A stretch of DNA of 64,000 nucleotides from Phyto melanocephala (taxonomy: Eukaryota > Arthropoda > Insecta > Diptera > Rhinophoridae), in the NCBI GenBank assembly GCA_941918925.1, contig OW799233.1:1480001-1544000 (forward strand). The letters are read 5' to 3'. The translations under genes and the position numbers were made by a program. The notes beneath the pieces are model-generated. The model was not told the origin of the DNA. It did not search any database and saw nothing but the letters and a program-made list of their open reading frames with translations. This document shows, piece after piece, positions 9,999 to 20,302 of the stretch (its first letter is position 1; every line of letters starts with the position of its first letter).

Positions 9999-10104
9999 AG
10001 TAAAGAATTCCATTTTGTATGTATGAAAATCTGAGAAAATACATATAAAGGAAATATTTATTTAATTTTTAAATCTCATCCATGGTGACTTTTGGCCGAC
10101 CCTG

Positions 10105-10734
10105 TATAAATGCATTTTTGTTTAACTGCGCAAAGTGGCATCGATGTACATGTTATGTTACTATTTTCTTATATAGAAACCAAAATAAAAATAATCTATA
10201 GACTTTACACTTCGTTAAGTAAATTATTTTAGGATTATCAAAAGATAATCAACATCCACTCACAGATTGCATGCATAATCCATCAAATATTTGGATTCAG
10301 CATATAAATAATTCATAATTGAAAATTTTTAATTCATCTAATGGAAACAGCAATAATATGAGCATTGCCAGTAGCCACATTTATTAACAATCAACGAATG
10401 AAATAATCTATGTATTATTTTTTATTGCAGGTAATTAACTGCAAAATTGCATGAAAATAGTTATGTGTGCTTAAAATATTTATTTTAATTTTAACTAAAA
10501 TTGTTGCTGCTTTTTATTAAATTAAATACAAATTAATGACAAAAGATCAATGATCCTTTACACGACATACAAAGCAATCAGCTCATCTGATTATCAATTA
10601 GTTTTACATAAATTTAGTAAGTTTTTTATTAATTAGAATAATAATTCTATACTTTATTTGACCTCTTTTTTTAATTTTTGTATTTAATTATTCGAGCCTA
10701 AGGTCATGCAACAGTTTTATTTTTTTATAAAAAA
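10105..10734. other. A+T-rich non-coding stretch
   Basis: No gene, repeat family or promoter is supported between the mariner-type element and the hammerhead-like motif. Confidence 0.6.
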
Positions 10735-10797
10735 CAATATTAAACAATGTTTTATTTTCTTCAATATTTCGCTACTCCTTCGTGTAGCATCTTCAGG
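10735..10797 (-). ncRNA. hammerhead-ribozyme-like motif
   Basis: Read on the minus strand, CTGAAGA (10790-10796) fits the hammerhead core CUGANGA. A hairpin GCTAC-loop-GTAGC (10771-10788) follows, then GAAA (10767-10770). An ATATT after GA(A) can pair with AATAT near 10736-10740, and the next base is T, which fits the UH cleavage rule. Against it, one extra unpaired U lies between the core and stem II, and I cannot form a good stem I. Hammerhead motifs are known in Penelope-like and other retroelements, so this may be a decayed retroelement ribozyme. Alternatively it is a repeat fragment that merely looks like one. Confidence 0.28.
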
Positions 10798-11248
10798 AAA
10801 TATTTTTTTAACAAAACAAATTAACAATTAAAATTACAATTACAATATTTTCTTTTTCTATACTAATAATAATTAATTAGAATATTAAATCGATTTTGCA
10901 GGTTAAAAAAAATATTTTTTTTGTTTCAATTTTTCAATATGATTTTTTTCTTCTTTATTTTTTTGTGGTTCTTTTCTTAAGTCTTTAGATATTTCGAGCA
11001 GGTATAAGAATATGTACTTGACTTGTTGACGAGCCACTTAGTTGAGAGGCAAACACAATTGTATTATTGGTAATGACACATTATTGCGTTTTGTTTCTTA
11101 AGTTCCTTATGCAATTTAATGCTATAAAACTCTTTTTTTTCTTAATAAAATTGTGTGAGATAGGGCTATTTGTATGTTAATATTTTACAAATGATTGCTA
11201 GTTAGGGAAGAAATAATTTTATTAGATATTGTAAGTGCTCTAATTTTT
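10798..11248. other. A+T-rich non-coding stretch
   Basis: Nothing coding is seen. AATAAA on the minus strand at about 11213-11218 lies just beyond the stop of the candidate exon at 11249-11524 and could serve as its polyadenylation signal. Confidence 0.5.
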
Positions 11249-11524
11249 TTATTGCATTTCTTTCTTTTTATAAGCACCTCGTAGCAATGTCTTCAATGGT
11301 TTTCTTAAACCTTTTCGTAAAAAGTTAATATTTTCCACTTTTATCCGTTTTGTATTACAATAACGCAGACGAATCATATCCTTAGGATCGCCACTGCTTC
11401 TTAACAAATTAAGTACCTGGTCGAATGTACAATAATCAGATATGTAGACCATAATGAAGATATTAATTAAATTTTTCCAAGTCGCCGGATCCAATGATAA
11501 TTTGTATTTTTTGCACAAAATAAC
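11249..11524 (-). CDS. candidate terminal coding exon of an unrecognised gene
   Basis: On the minus strand a possible splice acceptor (TATTGCGCAG) at 11525-11526 precedes an open frame of 91 codons ending in TAA at 11249. The reading has balanced composition (for example LDPATWKNLINIFIMVYISD and SSGDPKDMIRLRYCNTKRIK, with a basic C-terminal tail) and higher G+C than its flanks. There is no in-frame ATG at the start, which fits an internal-to-terminal exon joined to exons at higher coordinates. AATAAA occurs at the stop and again about 30 bp on. I recognise no domain and no transposon protein. It could also be a pseudogene or an unfamiliar mobile element. No partner exon was identified. Confidence 0.35.
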   Translation of the reverse strand, partial: VILCKKYKLSLDPATWKNLINIFIMVYISDYCTFDQVLNLLRSSGDPKDMIRLRYCNTKRIKVENINFLRKGLRKPLKTLLRGAYKKKEMQ

Positions 11525-12626
11525 CTGCGCAATATAAAGCCTATTTTATAAAGTAAAATAAATCAACGCCTACTATGTATTAGTATATGTTACATCATGC
11601 AATCACGTACATACATATATATATATACTTTGTTAAATAAATATTTAAATATAATTTAATTTAAAATAACGAGTTAATGAGAATGACTTTTGGGCTTGTT
11701 TTGACTATTAATATATTCGTTATTTTCAGTCGCGTTGCTTAATTTTTTATTACCGGTGGTGATGATCCTCTACACATATATTAAAAAAAAATGAGTTAGG
11801 GCCTTTTTATATTAAGGTAACGATATAATTTATTAAATTTATTTATTTCTTTATTATTTAAATTTATGAAAATATTCATACATAATACAATGTTTGTCCG
11901 ATAATGCAATAGTTTGAACTACAAAATGCATCGTTTGTTAAGAAAATAAAATATAATATTTATAAGCTTGTACATATGTGCTTGCAACAGCAGCAACAAA
12001 AACAAAAACAATAATAAATGAATACTCAAACTTCTTGTATGTATTGAAGAAATCGAGTTTCTATTTTGAGGCAACATTTATTGCAATTTTATTCATTACT
12101 ACTTTTTGCGCTTTTTTTTCATTAAGTTAGCTTTTCTCTTTGTAAATCTCTTTGATTTTATTTTATATATTTTTTTTTTGAGTATGATCTTGTTATGCTG
12201 CAAAATGATGTTTGTTGTATTCACTTTTTTTGCTTATGCTGCTGCAGATACAATCTCCTCCGTAGTGGTTTTGGTGGTTCATCCAAGTTGTTGTTAACTT
12301 GCAACCTGTTGCAGCACATTTTTGTTACTGTTTTTGTTGTTGCTGATGTTTAGTTAATATTATTTTTCCAGTATTTTAATTTTTTTGTGTTTTACGTTTC
12401 GTTGGATTGCGTTCATAACTAAGTGTCTCGTACTCGTTGCACTAAACGAGTATGAACAAGATGATAATGAAGTTTATTTACGAGTAAGTATGTGGTATGT
12501 GGTGGCTGGTTGTTTTTATAGTTAAGAAATAAATACATGTTAACTTTTCCAACATACGGTGCATGCATGCAGCAATCGAAATAAATATATGGCGTGGCAG
12601 AGCGGCAGAGTGGTCCGGTATTCACT
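11525..12626. other. A+T-rich non-coding stretch
   Basis: No gene is supported. A short imperfect inverted pair, GTACTCGTTGCA...AAACGAGTAT, lies at about 12428-12454. The ORFs on both strands have chance composition. Confidence 0.5.
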
Positions 12627-12650
12627 TGAAATGCTCGCGAATGCTGCTAA

Positions 12651-12690
12651 TCAAGTCAGTTTGGTGGAGAACGCGTTTCAGAAAAGTGCA
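12651..12690 (+). promoter_or_regulatory. candidate initiator-type core promoter
   Basis: TCAGTT at 12656-12661 is a perfect match to the fly initiator, with +1 at A12658. At +28 to +32 the bases AGTGC match the DPE consensus RGWYV at four of five positions. There is no TATA box at -30. The local sequence has more G+C than its surroundings, and the downstream 100 bp (AACGCGTTTCAG, GTGCAATT, CAGTGAAATATCG) resembles fly 5' untranslated sequence. A possible splice donor, ATG|GTAAGA, lies at 13090/13091. The call is tentative; a 6-bp initiator is common by chance. Confidence 0.33.
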
Positions 12691-13592
12691 ATTATACAAT
12701 ATAGATATATTTCAGTGAAATATCGAAAGATCGATCAACAAACAGTTTATAAAGAAAAAAGATTTAGCTCTTGCAACCAATAAACATTTAATATTTAATA
12801 AATGAATCTCAAATGCTTAGATACAAATAAATAAATACAGATAAAAAATATACAAGCAACTACACTTATGCATACTAAATATGTGTCGTTTAAATATCAT
12901 TGTGGGAGTGTTGTTCTAACATCATACATCTTTAGTTTATGTTTTCACTTGAAACAATTTTCGAATATTAAGTGCAATAATTGGAGAAAACATTTATAAT
13001 TTGATTGCTTGAATCTTTAAAAAAAAAAAAAAAAAAAAACAAATTAAAAAACATTTAATAAGTTCTATTAAGTGAATTATCTTAGTTATGGTAAGAAAGC
13101 CATGTTAACGTCGTTTTGTTTCTTTGAGAATTTATTTATTCACACAGCAAATTATTCATTTGCACATTGTTCTTTTGAGTTTGTTATATATTTGTAATCA
13201 AAACATATGCATACATACTTAAGTACATTCAATATATCATACATTATAATTATTATCTACAGCATATTCTTAATAAAAGAAGATGCTGTTATGCTTAACG
13301 AATACTTACGTTCACACATCTATCTTGAAATATAGAATTAAAAAATATTACGATAGAATTAGGTACATATAACTTTCAATTTCACTATTTTTTATTTCAT
13401 TTTGGGTCTAAGAAGCTAACTGACGCTCATAAATTTATTGAAAACATTATGCGAATACGTTTCATAAAAATAAAAACCACTCAGCGAACCCGGTGCCAGA
13501 AATTACCATAGAATTTACAAAACTCTTTAAAAATTACACGTTCTTAAATTCTCAATATCTCAATGTCGATGAAATCATTTAACACTCTCTAT
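12691..13592. other. A+T-rich stretch, possible 5' untranslated exon in its left part
   Basis: No coding sequence is seen. If the initiator at 12658 is real, transcription would run through here. Long A homopolymers lie near 13019-13039. Confidence 0.4.
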
Positions 13593-14166
13593 CTATTTAC
13601 AAGGCGAGCCACTCAGTTCCTTGACGAATCGCTGACCCAATTTTTTTAATTTGCATTCCTGTAGAGTCATGCATTCGTACAGAAGGTGCTGTACCAACTT
13701 CCTCTTCTCATAAAGACAGGCCCTGTAGTAGTCGTTGTAGAAATGTTCAATACGTGCCGATAAGATAGTGTCCACTGAGCTCTCAAAATTTAGGTTGAGT
13801 TCTCGTTCTGAAACTGAAAGTTTCATAAGGATTATTTCAATATCCTCTATCAAAGTCCATGTCATTCAGTATTGATCTTGCGCATGAGTCAGCCGTTTCA
13901 TTGCCTGTATGCCACATTTACGACACAATAAGGTATTATTTACTCCAGATTATGAATAAATTCGTAATACTGTTCCCAGAACTAAAATGTCTGTCATTAA
14001 GAATGTCGACATTCTCAGTGGTTAAAGTTAATTTTATCTTCGAATTCGCAACTTTGATTACCGCATTAATTACGATCTGGAAAATAGTACTAGCTTTCGG
14101 CAGTCTGAGTGGTTTTACTATGTCAAGGCTATAAGTGAATGAGTAAGCTTTCGTTTTTGTGACCAT
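13593..14166 (-). pseudogene. LINE relic: RNase H domain and C-terminal zinc-finger-like tail
   Basis: The minus-strand frame at 14166-13936 contains PLRLPKASTIFQIVINAV and LTLTTENVDIL, which line up with the middle of a LINE-encoded RNase H. Further down, the sequence encodes NETADSCARS after an apparent one-base deletion near 13895, matching the G-N-E-x-A-D block that holds the last catalytic Asp. The next frame (13865-13593) ends with YRACLYEKRKLVQHLLYECM and TLQECKLKKLG, resembling the C-x-x-C...H-x-x-x-x-C tail of RNase H-bearing LINEs. The first catalytic Asp and Glu are not preserved. It is dead, and is a different copy from the one at 14948-16460. Confidence 0.6.
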
Positions 14167-14244
14167 TTTTGATCCGCTTGAATTCTAACGAAGGGCTGCG
14201 TAAGCCCCCTAAGTGAGTTCATACAAAATCTCCCACATGCAAAC

Positions 14245-14925
14245 GAAACTTGAAGATATGGAAAGATTAGCGCATAATGTTATACTTGAGATAAATATCA
14301 AGAAAACCAAAGCCATGAGAATAAACAATACTATTATGGAAACATCATGCTACAAGGCCAACCAATTGAATTCGTAGATAGTTTCTTTTATTTTGGCAGT
14401 ATTGTAACAACAAACGGGGGAGCAGAAACAGATGAAGGCAATAGGCTCAACAAAGCGAGAGAGGCATTCGGACGGCTGCAATCAGTATGAAGAGGCTCGC
14501 AAATATAAGGACAGACCATGCTTAAAATATACATCGCATTTTTAAAGTTCACTCTGTTGTAACAAAGTGCATTATGGGTAATATCAATATCAATCATGCA
14601 TAAATTACAGGTTGCCATCAATAAATGCTTCAGAATTATATGAGATATATTTTGGTCGAACGCCACCAACGACACGAACGTATGAAACCCACACGAAAAC
14701 AAATTTTACTCAGAAAATTCAGGTGGAGAGGGTTACAAGGATGGAGCTAGAGTAGGATATTCAAGGCTTAAGAAGCCGAGGTGTAGGCGCACGATAAGTA
14801 ATCCAAGAACAAAGACAATGCCAACTTATGTGGGAAAGTGCAAAAAACAATAGTTGCACTTACGCCCAGTTGGCATGTTGTGCGCTCCATGTGGAAAACG
14901 GAATTCCCAAACAAAAACCATAAAC
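14245..14925 (+). pseudogene. RTE-type LINE relic: end of the reverse transcriptase
   Basis: Plus-strand readings give LEDMERLAHNVILEINIKKT and then KAMRIN, a frameshift, then EFVDSFFYFGSIVTTNGGAE followed by NRLNKAREAFGRL. These are hallmark phrases of the region just after the catalytic core in RTE-clade polymerases (x-x-Y-L-G-S-x-(I/V)-T-x-x-G-G, then K-A-R-x-A-F). Later fragments, such as the stretch translating around INKCFRII at 14600-14645, continue the same order with more shifts. The catalytic YADD part is absent upstream. Several stops and frameshifts show long decay. It lies tail to tail with the minus-strand LINE at 14948-16460. Confidence 0.7.
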
Positions 14926-14947
14926 ACAATTTCCCATAAATAACGGA

Positions 14948-16460
14948 CTAGCCCAAGATCCCAGTCCCCTCAATATAACTCCTTATGGATCTCCAGTTTG
15001 AGTTCCCCAGGTATTCCAAGTTTGGCATAGTATCCACTGTAAATTTCTCGCGCCTAATATGCCCAAACGCAGGACAATGACAGAGGTAGTGTACCAAAGT
15101 CTTATCCTCTTCCTCGCATGCTCATGTTGTCTCCTCAGATAATCTTATGCGAGCTAGATGGGTTCTCAATTCCGTATGACCTGTAATTACACTGGTTAGT
15201 TTCCTAAGTGTAGGTCTACTTAGTCTCAGAACCTCTTTTGATTTCCCAATATTTGGGTCACCCCATAGTGTTCTTGTCACCTTACCGACATCAGTGCTTT
15301 GCCATTTTCTGACATGTTCCTCCATCGCCCAACGTTTAAGTTCATCCTTAAATCGTTTAAGGGGTTTGGCGTTCTCCAAAGTTATAGTACTCAGAAGAGC
15401 TCCCATTTTGGATAATTTGTCGGCTTTCTCGTTTCCGATGAGCCCGTGATGGCTTGGTATCTATATTATATCCAGATGTTCACAATTTGCATATGAGTTT
15501 ATCTAACTCTTGCATTGCAAAACGTTCCGGGATTCAACTTTCTCCTTTCTCAATGTCTTAATCACTGATTGGCTATCCGTAAAGATACGAATCGGGGTTT
15601 CGCTATTCGTATCTTTTATCCATTTAATTCCTTCCGTAATCGCCATGATCTCAGCCTGGAAAATAGCGTTGTGATCTGGTAGACGGAAGTATTTTCTTCT
15701 ATTTCGGATTATGTCGTATAAGCCCATTCCAGTTTGGTCACCAATCTTTGAACCGTCTGTATAAAGATAGATTCCATGGGTGTTTCCCATCCTGATTATC
15801 TCATCCCATTTTCCCTCTTCCGGTATTATGGTGATGCAGTTAGTATTTTCATATCTCATCGGGATTTTATCACAGGTTAATTCCGTAATATTTCCCATCA
15901 GTAAGATATCCGTTATTCTTTGGTATATGGTCTTATGCTCTCTTATAAGCCACTCATCTATTGCCATTAATCTTGTGGCAGCTAAGGCCGCTTCATATTT
16001 TACCTGTATCTCTATTGGCCAAATGGATAATACATTCTCAATGGCCATTGTCGATGTGGTCCTCATGGCGCCGCAAATACTAATGCAGCACTGTCTAAGA
16101 ATCTTTTGAAGAGGTTTTATATTCACCTTCTTCTCTAAGGATGTCCACCACACTAACGAAGCATACGTAATTGTAGGCCGCAGTACACTCGTATATAGCC
16201 AATGTATCATCCTTGGGCTTATGCCCTACTGTGAGCCTATCATTCTTCTGCAGAGGGCCCATATTCTTTGAGCTTTTTCCACTTTACATTCAATGTGGTC
16301 CTTCCAGGATAGTCTCCAATCAAGTACTATTCCTAGGTATTTGACCTTCTTATCAATCTTAATTGTCTTATTCCGAAAGATGGGATAGCTATGCACCGGT
16401 ATCTTCCTCTTTCTCGTAAACAAACAGATTTCAGTTTTTTCCGAGTTGACATTGATCAAA
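14948..16460 (-). pseudogene. RNase H-bearing LINE (I/LOA-like), 5'-truncated
   Basis: Reading right to left, recognisable homology starts at NVNSEKTEICLF and VKYLGIVLDWRLSWKDHI, the thumb region of the polymerase. SVLRPTITYASLVWW follows. Then comes an RNase H domain in which all four acidic residues remain: YTDGS (15751-15762), AEIMAI, FTDSQS and GNEKAD. The tail has VTGHTELRTHLARIRL and HYLCHCPAFG, ending at TAG (14948-14950). One frame covers most of about 1.5 kb with few breaks: TAG at 16226-16228 and TAG near 15463 each replace an expected Trp, and TGA at 15122-15124 probably replaces an Arg. Near 15500 a short stretch reads better in another frame (QELDKLICKL), suggesting two compensating indels. 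The fingers, palm, endonuclease and first ORF are missing. Confidence 0.8.
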
Positions 16461-18913
16461 ATCAAATAGTAAAAAGGAAAAATTGTTGGTTGGGGTTTTG
16501 AGAAAGTTTTTTGTTTCACATTTTGCTCAACCTAAAACGTAAAAAATTTGGATAAAGTTTCACTGATGTTCTGGGATAATTCAGCCCAAAAACAAAATAA
16601 ATATTATTAAAACGCATTTCTGTTATATGCATACTAGTTGGGCATGGTCCTCGTTAATGACTCAGACTATTTTATACTCGTTATCTTTGAGGGTATGGGG
16701 AAAATATAGATATCGCAAACTAGCAAAATTGGTTTATAATAATCTGCTGAAATATAAGCAAAGAATATTGGCACCCTCTGTTCTTTCTTTAATTTTTAAC
16801 ACAATAATTACAAGTTTTCAGATCATGTTTAATTTACGAAATGTTTGTTACAATATTATTTCTATATAATAAAAGGTTATTTGTAGGAAATTTTTTTCGA
16901 TAAAGTGCATCTTGTAAAAAATTCAAATCAATCGTTCGCTTGATATAGACATCAAATCAGAAATCAAATGAAAAATATCAATTTATTTATTTATTTTTTT
17001 TTTCTAAAAACAAAATTCGTTTTTTTAATCTTTGATAAATCTAAACATTGATTTCGAATGTGTGTCGTTAAACTTATACACACTTTTGCAAAAAAGTTTT
17101 GAAAATATTTTATTTTCATTAAGAGATAAATCAAGTCAAGCATATTGTTTTAATTAAATATTAGCAAATAGCTACAATAATGACATAAGTTTTACAACAG
17201 CTGAAATATAGTTGAATGGAATTTAAAAACCATCAATCCTTATTTGAGTTCTCATTCCGTAGACGCTTTATACTAAATGACACGGAAGTAAAAAACAAAA
17301 ACTGAAGCCAATTCTCAGTCATTTCACTTTGACATATTTCAAACCATAAAAACCACTTAATGTTTGCTAATAAAACAACGACAAAAAAAACATAATGGTT
17401 TTAAGGATAGTTAACAGAAAAAACGATCATAGACTTAGACATATTGATCAATTTGGATTGATGGCAGTGTATGTGTGTGTGTATGAATGCAGTTACTTAA
17501 ATCTTGCTTTTTGAACTGTACTGTTTCTTAGTTCTTTCATTCCCTTTTATGTGTGCTTGTTGTTCCTTAAAGAGCCTGGGGAAATTAAGAATAAAAATGA
17601 CTAAAAATACAAATTCAGTTCGTATGCATTTCTATTCCTGCACATGGGCAGACTATGTTCTATTACTTAAATTAAATTTATAAAAGTTAATAAATTAAAA
17701 AGCACCATCCTGAAGAAATAATAAAAAGCTATCTTATATGTAGAAAGCTTTAAAAACTTTAAAATGTTTAATGGCGAATCGAATGTCAAGAGATTAATTA
17801 AAAGAGTACATACATATGTAGGTAAGTATGTATTTATGTGTGCGTTTGGTTTAAGTTCAAAAATCATTATTAACAGCATGCGTTCGATCGTCATGTGTTT
17901 TTAAGTTCATCAATAAGATTTATTTCCTTCTGAGCTTTTCGAGGATGGTCGGCTGCATGCCTGCTTAAATGGATAAAAAAATAATAAAACGAAATAGATT
18001 GATGATTCTTTAAGTTACAAAGAATACATACTTACATATGTATATACATACATATGCGTACACAACTACTTACATACATATGAGTAAGTAAATGTGTGTG
18101 TGTGTGTATGCATTAAGATGGATAAATAACTACCTGGAAAACAGACTACTTATACGTTTGTATTTATGTATGTGTAACCTTGATGGACGTATCGACGTTC
18201 TTTCTACAAAACAAATATAAATTAAGTGACTTGACTTAAAGATCCGTTTTGAACTTATGTAACAATGTGTTATTTGTTTTTATGGACCCTCAATGATGTT
18301 ACATGTTAAGACAGAATTTTACTACTTGTAGAAAACCTCATAAGCGATTTAATATTGGATAAAAAAAAGAGCTAGAATATGTATCTTTATATTGTGTAGT
18401 ATGTTCTTCTGTTATCATTCTTTATTTTTATTGACTGTTTTTGTTGTTGTTGTTGTATATCTGTTTGTTTAAAACCACCTAGGAAGTCTTACGATAAATA
18501 TTTATGTTGTGTTGTTTTATTTTATTATATTTGTTGTTGCCTTAACTAACAATACAACGATTTAACTTCACCGTTGTTTTACCGATTAAGCCGCAGTTAT
18601 TTAACAAAATTCTTAGGACATATAGCACTCAGGGCAAACTGCATAAATTAAAAAAAAAAAAAAAATAATTCAAGTTCACATACATACACAGTCACATCTA
18701 CCTACATACGTTTATTAGGATGGTACCGTATCAACAAAACCATCAAATTGTTATCAAAATAAACAAATTTTAAAAATATTATTTACACTTAACTAATAAA
18801 AACAAATTAAAATTTCATAAAAAAAATATTCACAGACATTATATTACACAATTTATAATGTAAATGCCTCGATGTACTATGTTGTCAATATTGTGTTAGT
18901 CTTCCATTATGAA
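16461..18913. other. A+T-rich non-coding stretch
   Basis: No gene is seen. CATA/TATG runs occur near 17815-17830 and 18025-18080. The ORFs at 16627-16869 and 17667-17894 have chance composition. Confidence 0.6.
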
Positions 18914-19122
18914 GGATTCCCACCAGAGACTCGGAAACAAGTATACTGTCGTTAATTTTATTACCGTATCAGATTATCGTTGTTGTAACTGTATTTTCTG
19001 CCAAAAAGTTATCTTAATAAGTTTGAAAAAAAACTTGTACGAACTTGTAAAAACCAGCAAAGGACTCTGTTACCATTCTTTCAAATGATTTTAGAATTAT
19101 TTTTTAAACCGTTTAGTAAAGG

Positions 19123-19511
19123 TAGGATCACACGATTGGCGCAATTTACTGACTATTGTCATGTTTTACAATTGAATTATGTGATTTAACAATTGTTTCA
19201 TAATCATATTCAACCCTGGTTCAGTAATCATGCGACAGCTCGATTTTAAAAATACGTACGTACATACATACATTCATATATTTGTTACTTTTAAAAACCA
19301 AATCATTTTACGTTCCAAATAAAAGAGAAATCACTAGCCAGTCACTATATCGTTTTGCATAAGCTTGAACTTGCGGCAATAAAATTTGCATAAAATAAGG
19401 CAATCGTCTAACTGCAGAGTATTTGATTGGGATAACTTCACTATTGTGCGGCAATTTAGCGCAATAAAAATTGTGTCAGGTTGATACACTTGCAACAGTC
19501 GTCTGATCCTA
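19123..19511. mobile_element. MITE-like element with 22-bp imperfect inverted ends
   Basis: TAGGATCACACGATTGGCGC at the left (19123 on) matches the complement of the right end at 19490-19511, TAGGATCAGACGACTGTTGC, at 18 of 22 positions over the full ends. Inside, related phrases such as GCGCAATT and GCGGCAATTTAGCGCAATAA recur. I found no clear TSD, so the superfamily is open. The unit of about 389 bp has no transposase. Confidence 0.45.
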
Positions 19512-19798
19512 TTTTTAGGATCAAGTACATGTACTCGTATGTGAATGGATTTAAGAGACCGTTACAATTCTGCATTCATGTTATTTTGTCAACCAAAATT
19601 TTTCTCATGAAACAATACAAATTTTTGCTTCTTCCAAAAACAAACAAATATCCAGTATATGTTTGTAACTTATACAATGCCGTTGTTTTATTACTATCCA
19701 TTGCATTCAAAAGTTATACATTGGTCATCCCCATTTTTCCTATCACTCTATATTTAACCGTTTTCAAAGTTTGGTAATTTTTCAATATTTTATTTTAG

Positions 19799-19924
19799 AT
19801 GGAAAAAATGAATGATGTTAATGACGATACTCGGAAAACATTTATTGTCAATAATGAAGTAATTATATCGGATTTTGAAACAGAATACGACATTTTTAAA
19901 TACTTTAATCCCGAATTCTTCTAG
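19799..19924 (+). CDS. short coding-like ORF behind a splice-acceptor-like tract
   Basis: A T-rich tract ending TATTTTAG immediately precedes ATG at 19799, and the frame runs 41 codons to TAG. The product is acidic and unbiased for this window, reading MEKMNDVNDDTRKTFIVNNE and then VIISDFETEYDIFKYFNPEF plus F. Beyond the stop, the same frame continues RILEDS up to a donor-like GTATAAGT, so the TAG may be a decay mutation in a longer exon. The acidic lead-in to an aromatic YFxxxFF block is vaguely like transposase or transposase-derived proteins, but I do not recognise a family. It could be an exon, a relic or chance. Confidence 0.28.
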   Translation: MEKMNDVNDDTRKTFIVNNEVIISDFETEYDIFKYFNPEFF

Positions 19925-20148
19925 CGAATTTTAGAGGATTCTGTATAAGTACACAAATTAAAATAAAACATATGAGCATAACGAAATACCAATCAATAAT
20001 AATCCAAATTATTTGAACATAAATACTTGAAGCACTAATTTTATAGAAAATAAAAATGTTAAGCGTTAATAATTAATTCAAATACATAATTTGAAAGTTC
20101 ACATCTTAATGAAAAAGTAACATTCATAAGTCGAATTTTCTCTTTTAG

Positions 20149-20192
20149 CTAATGATAATTCAAGCTATAGCAGTTCAACTGTACCTCTAAGA
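20149..20192 (+). other. exon-like 44-nt segment between splice-like signals
   Basis: TTTTCTCTTTTAG ends at 20148 and GTATGT begins at 20193. The 44 nt between read NDNSSYSSSTVPLR in one frame, a Ser/Asn-rich string common in disordered fly proteins. It lies about 220 bp after the coding-like ORF at 19799-19924, but the splice phase does not obviously join them. Weak evidence. Confidence 0.18.
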
Positions 20193-20272
20193 GTATGTTT
20201 GTAATAATGTGCATAAAATGTGCATTACTCACATATATAAAAGCTTAGCTCAAATCAAAGTTTGTTATATAA

Positions 20273-20302
20273 CAGACAGACAGACAGACAGACAGACAGA
20301 CG
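20273..20302 (+). repeat. CAGA/GACA microsatellite
   Basis: About seven uninterrupted tetranucleotide units. Confidence 0.9.

Larger units (their letters stand above)
9308..10104 (+). mobile_element. mariner/Tc1-type DNA transposon, degraded, with a LINE inserted
   Basis: The ends are imperfect 25-bp inverted repeats, CAGGGTGGGCCAAGAGTCAC on the left and CAGGGTCGGCCAAAAGTCAC on the complement of the right (22 of 25 matching over the full length). TA lies on both sides (9306-9307 and 10105-10106), the hallmark duplication of this superfamily. A plus-strand transposase C-terminus remains at 9882-9998. A minus-strand LINE tail occupies roughly 9505-9875, so the transposase was cut by a later insertion and most of it is gone. 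The element cannot encode its own enzyme. Confidence 0.75.

Noticed and set aside
12590..12640. GGCAGAGTGGTCCGG phrase resembling the A-box of a tRNA
   Set aside because: No B-box, acceptor stem or cloverleaf follows.
14388..14702. 104-codon minus-strand ORF
   Set aside because: It is the antisense shadow of the RTE relic on the plus strand.
15780..16109. 109-codon plus-strand ORF
   Set aside because: It is antisense to the RNase H-bearing LINE relic.
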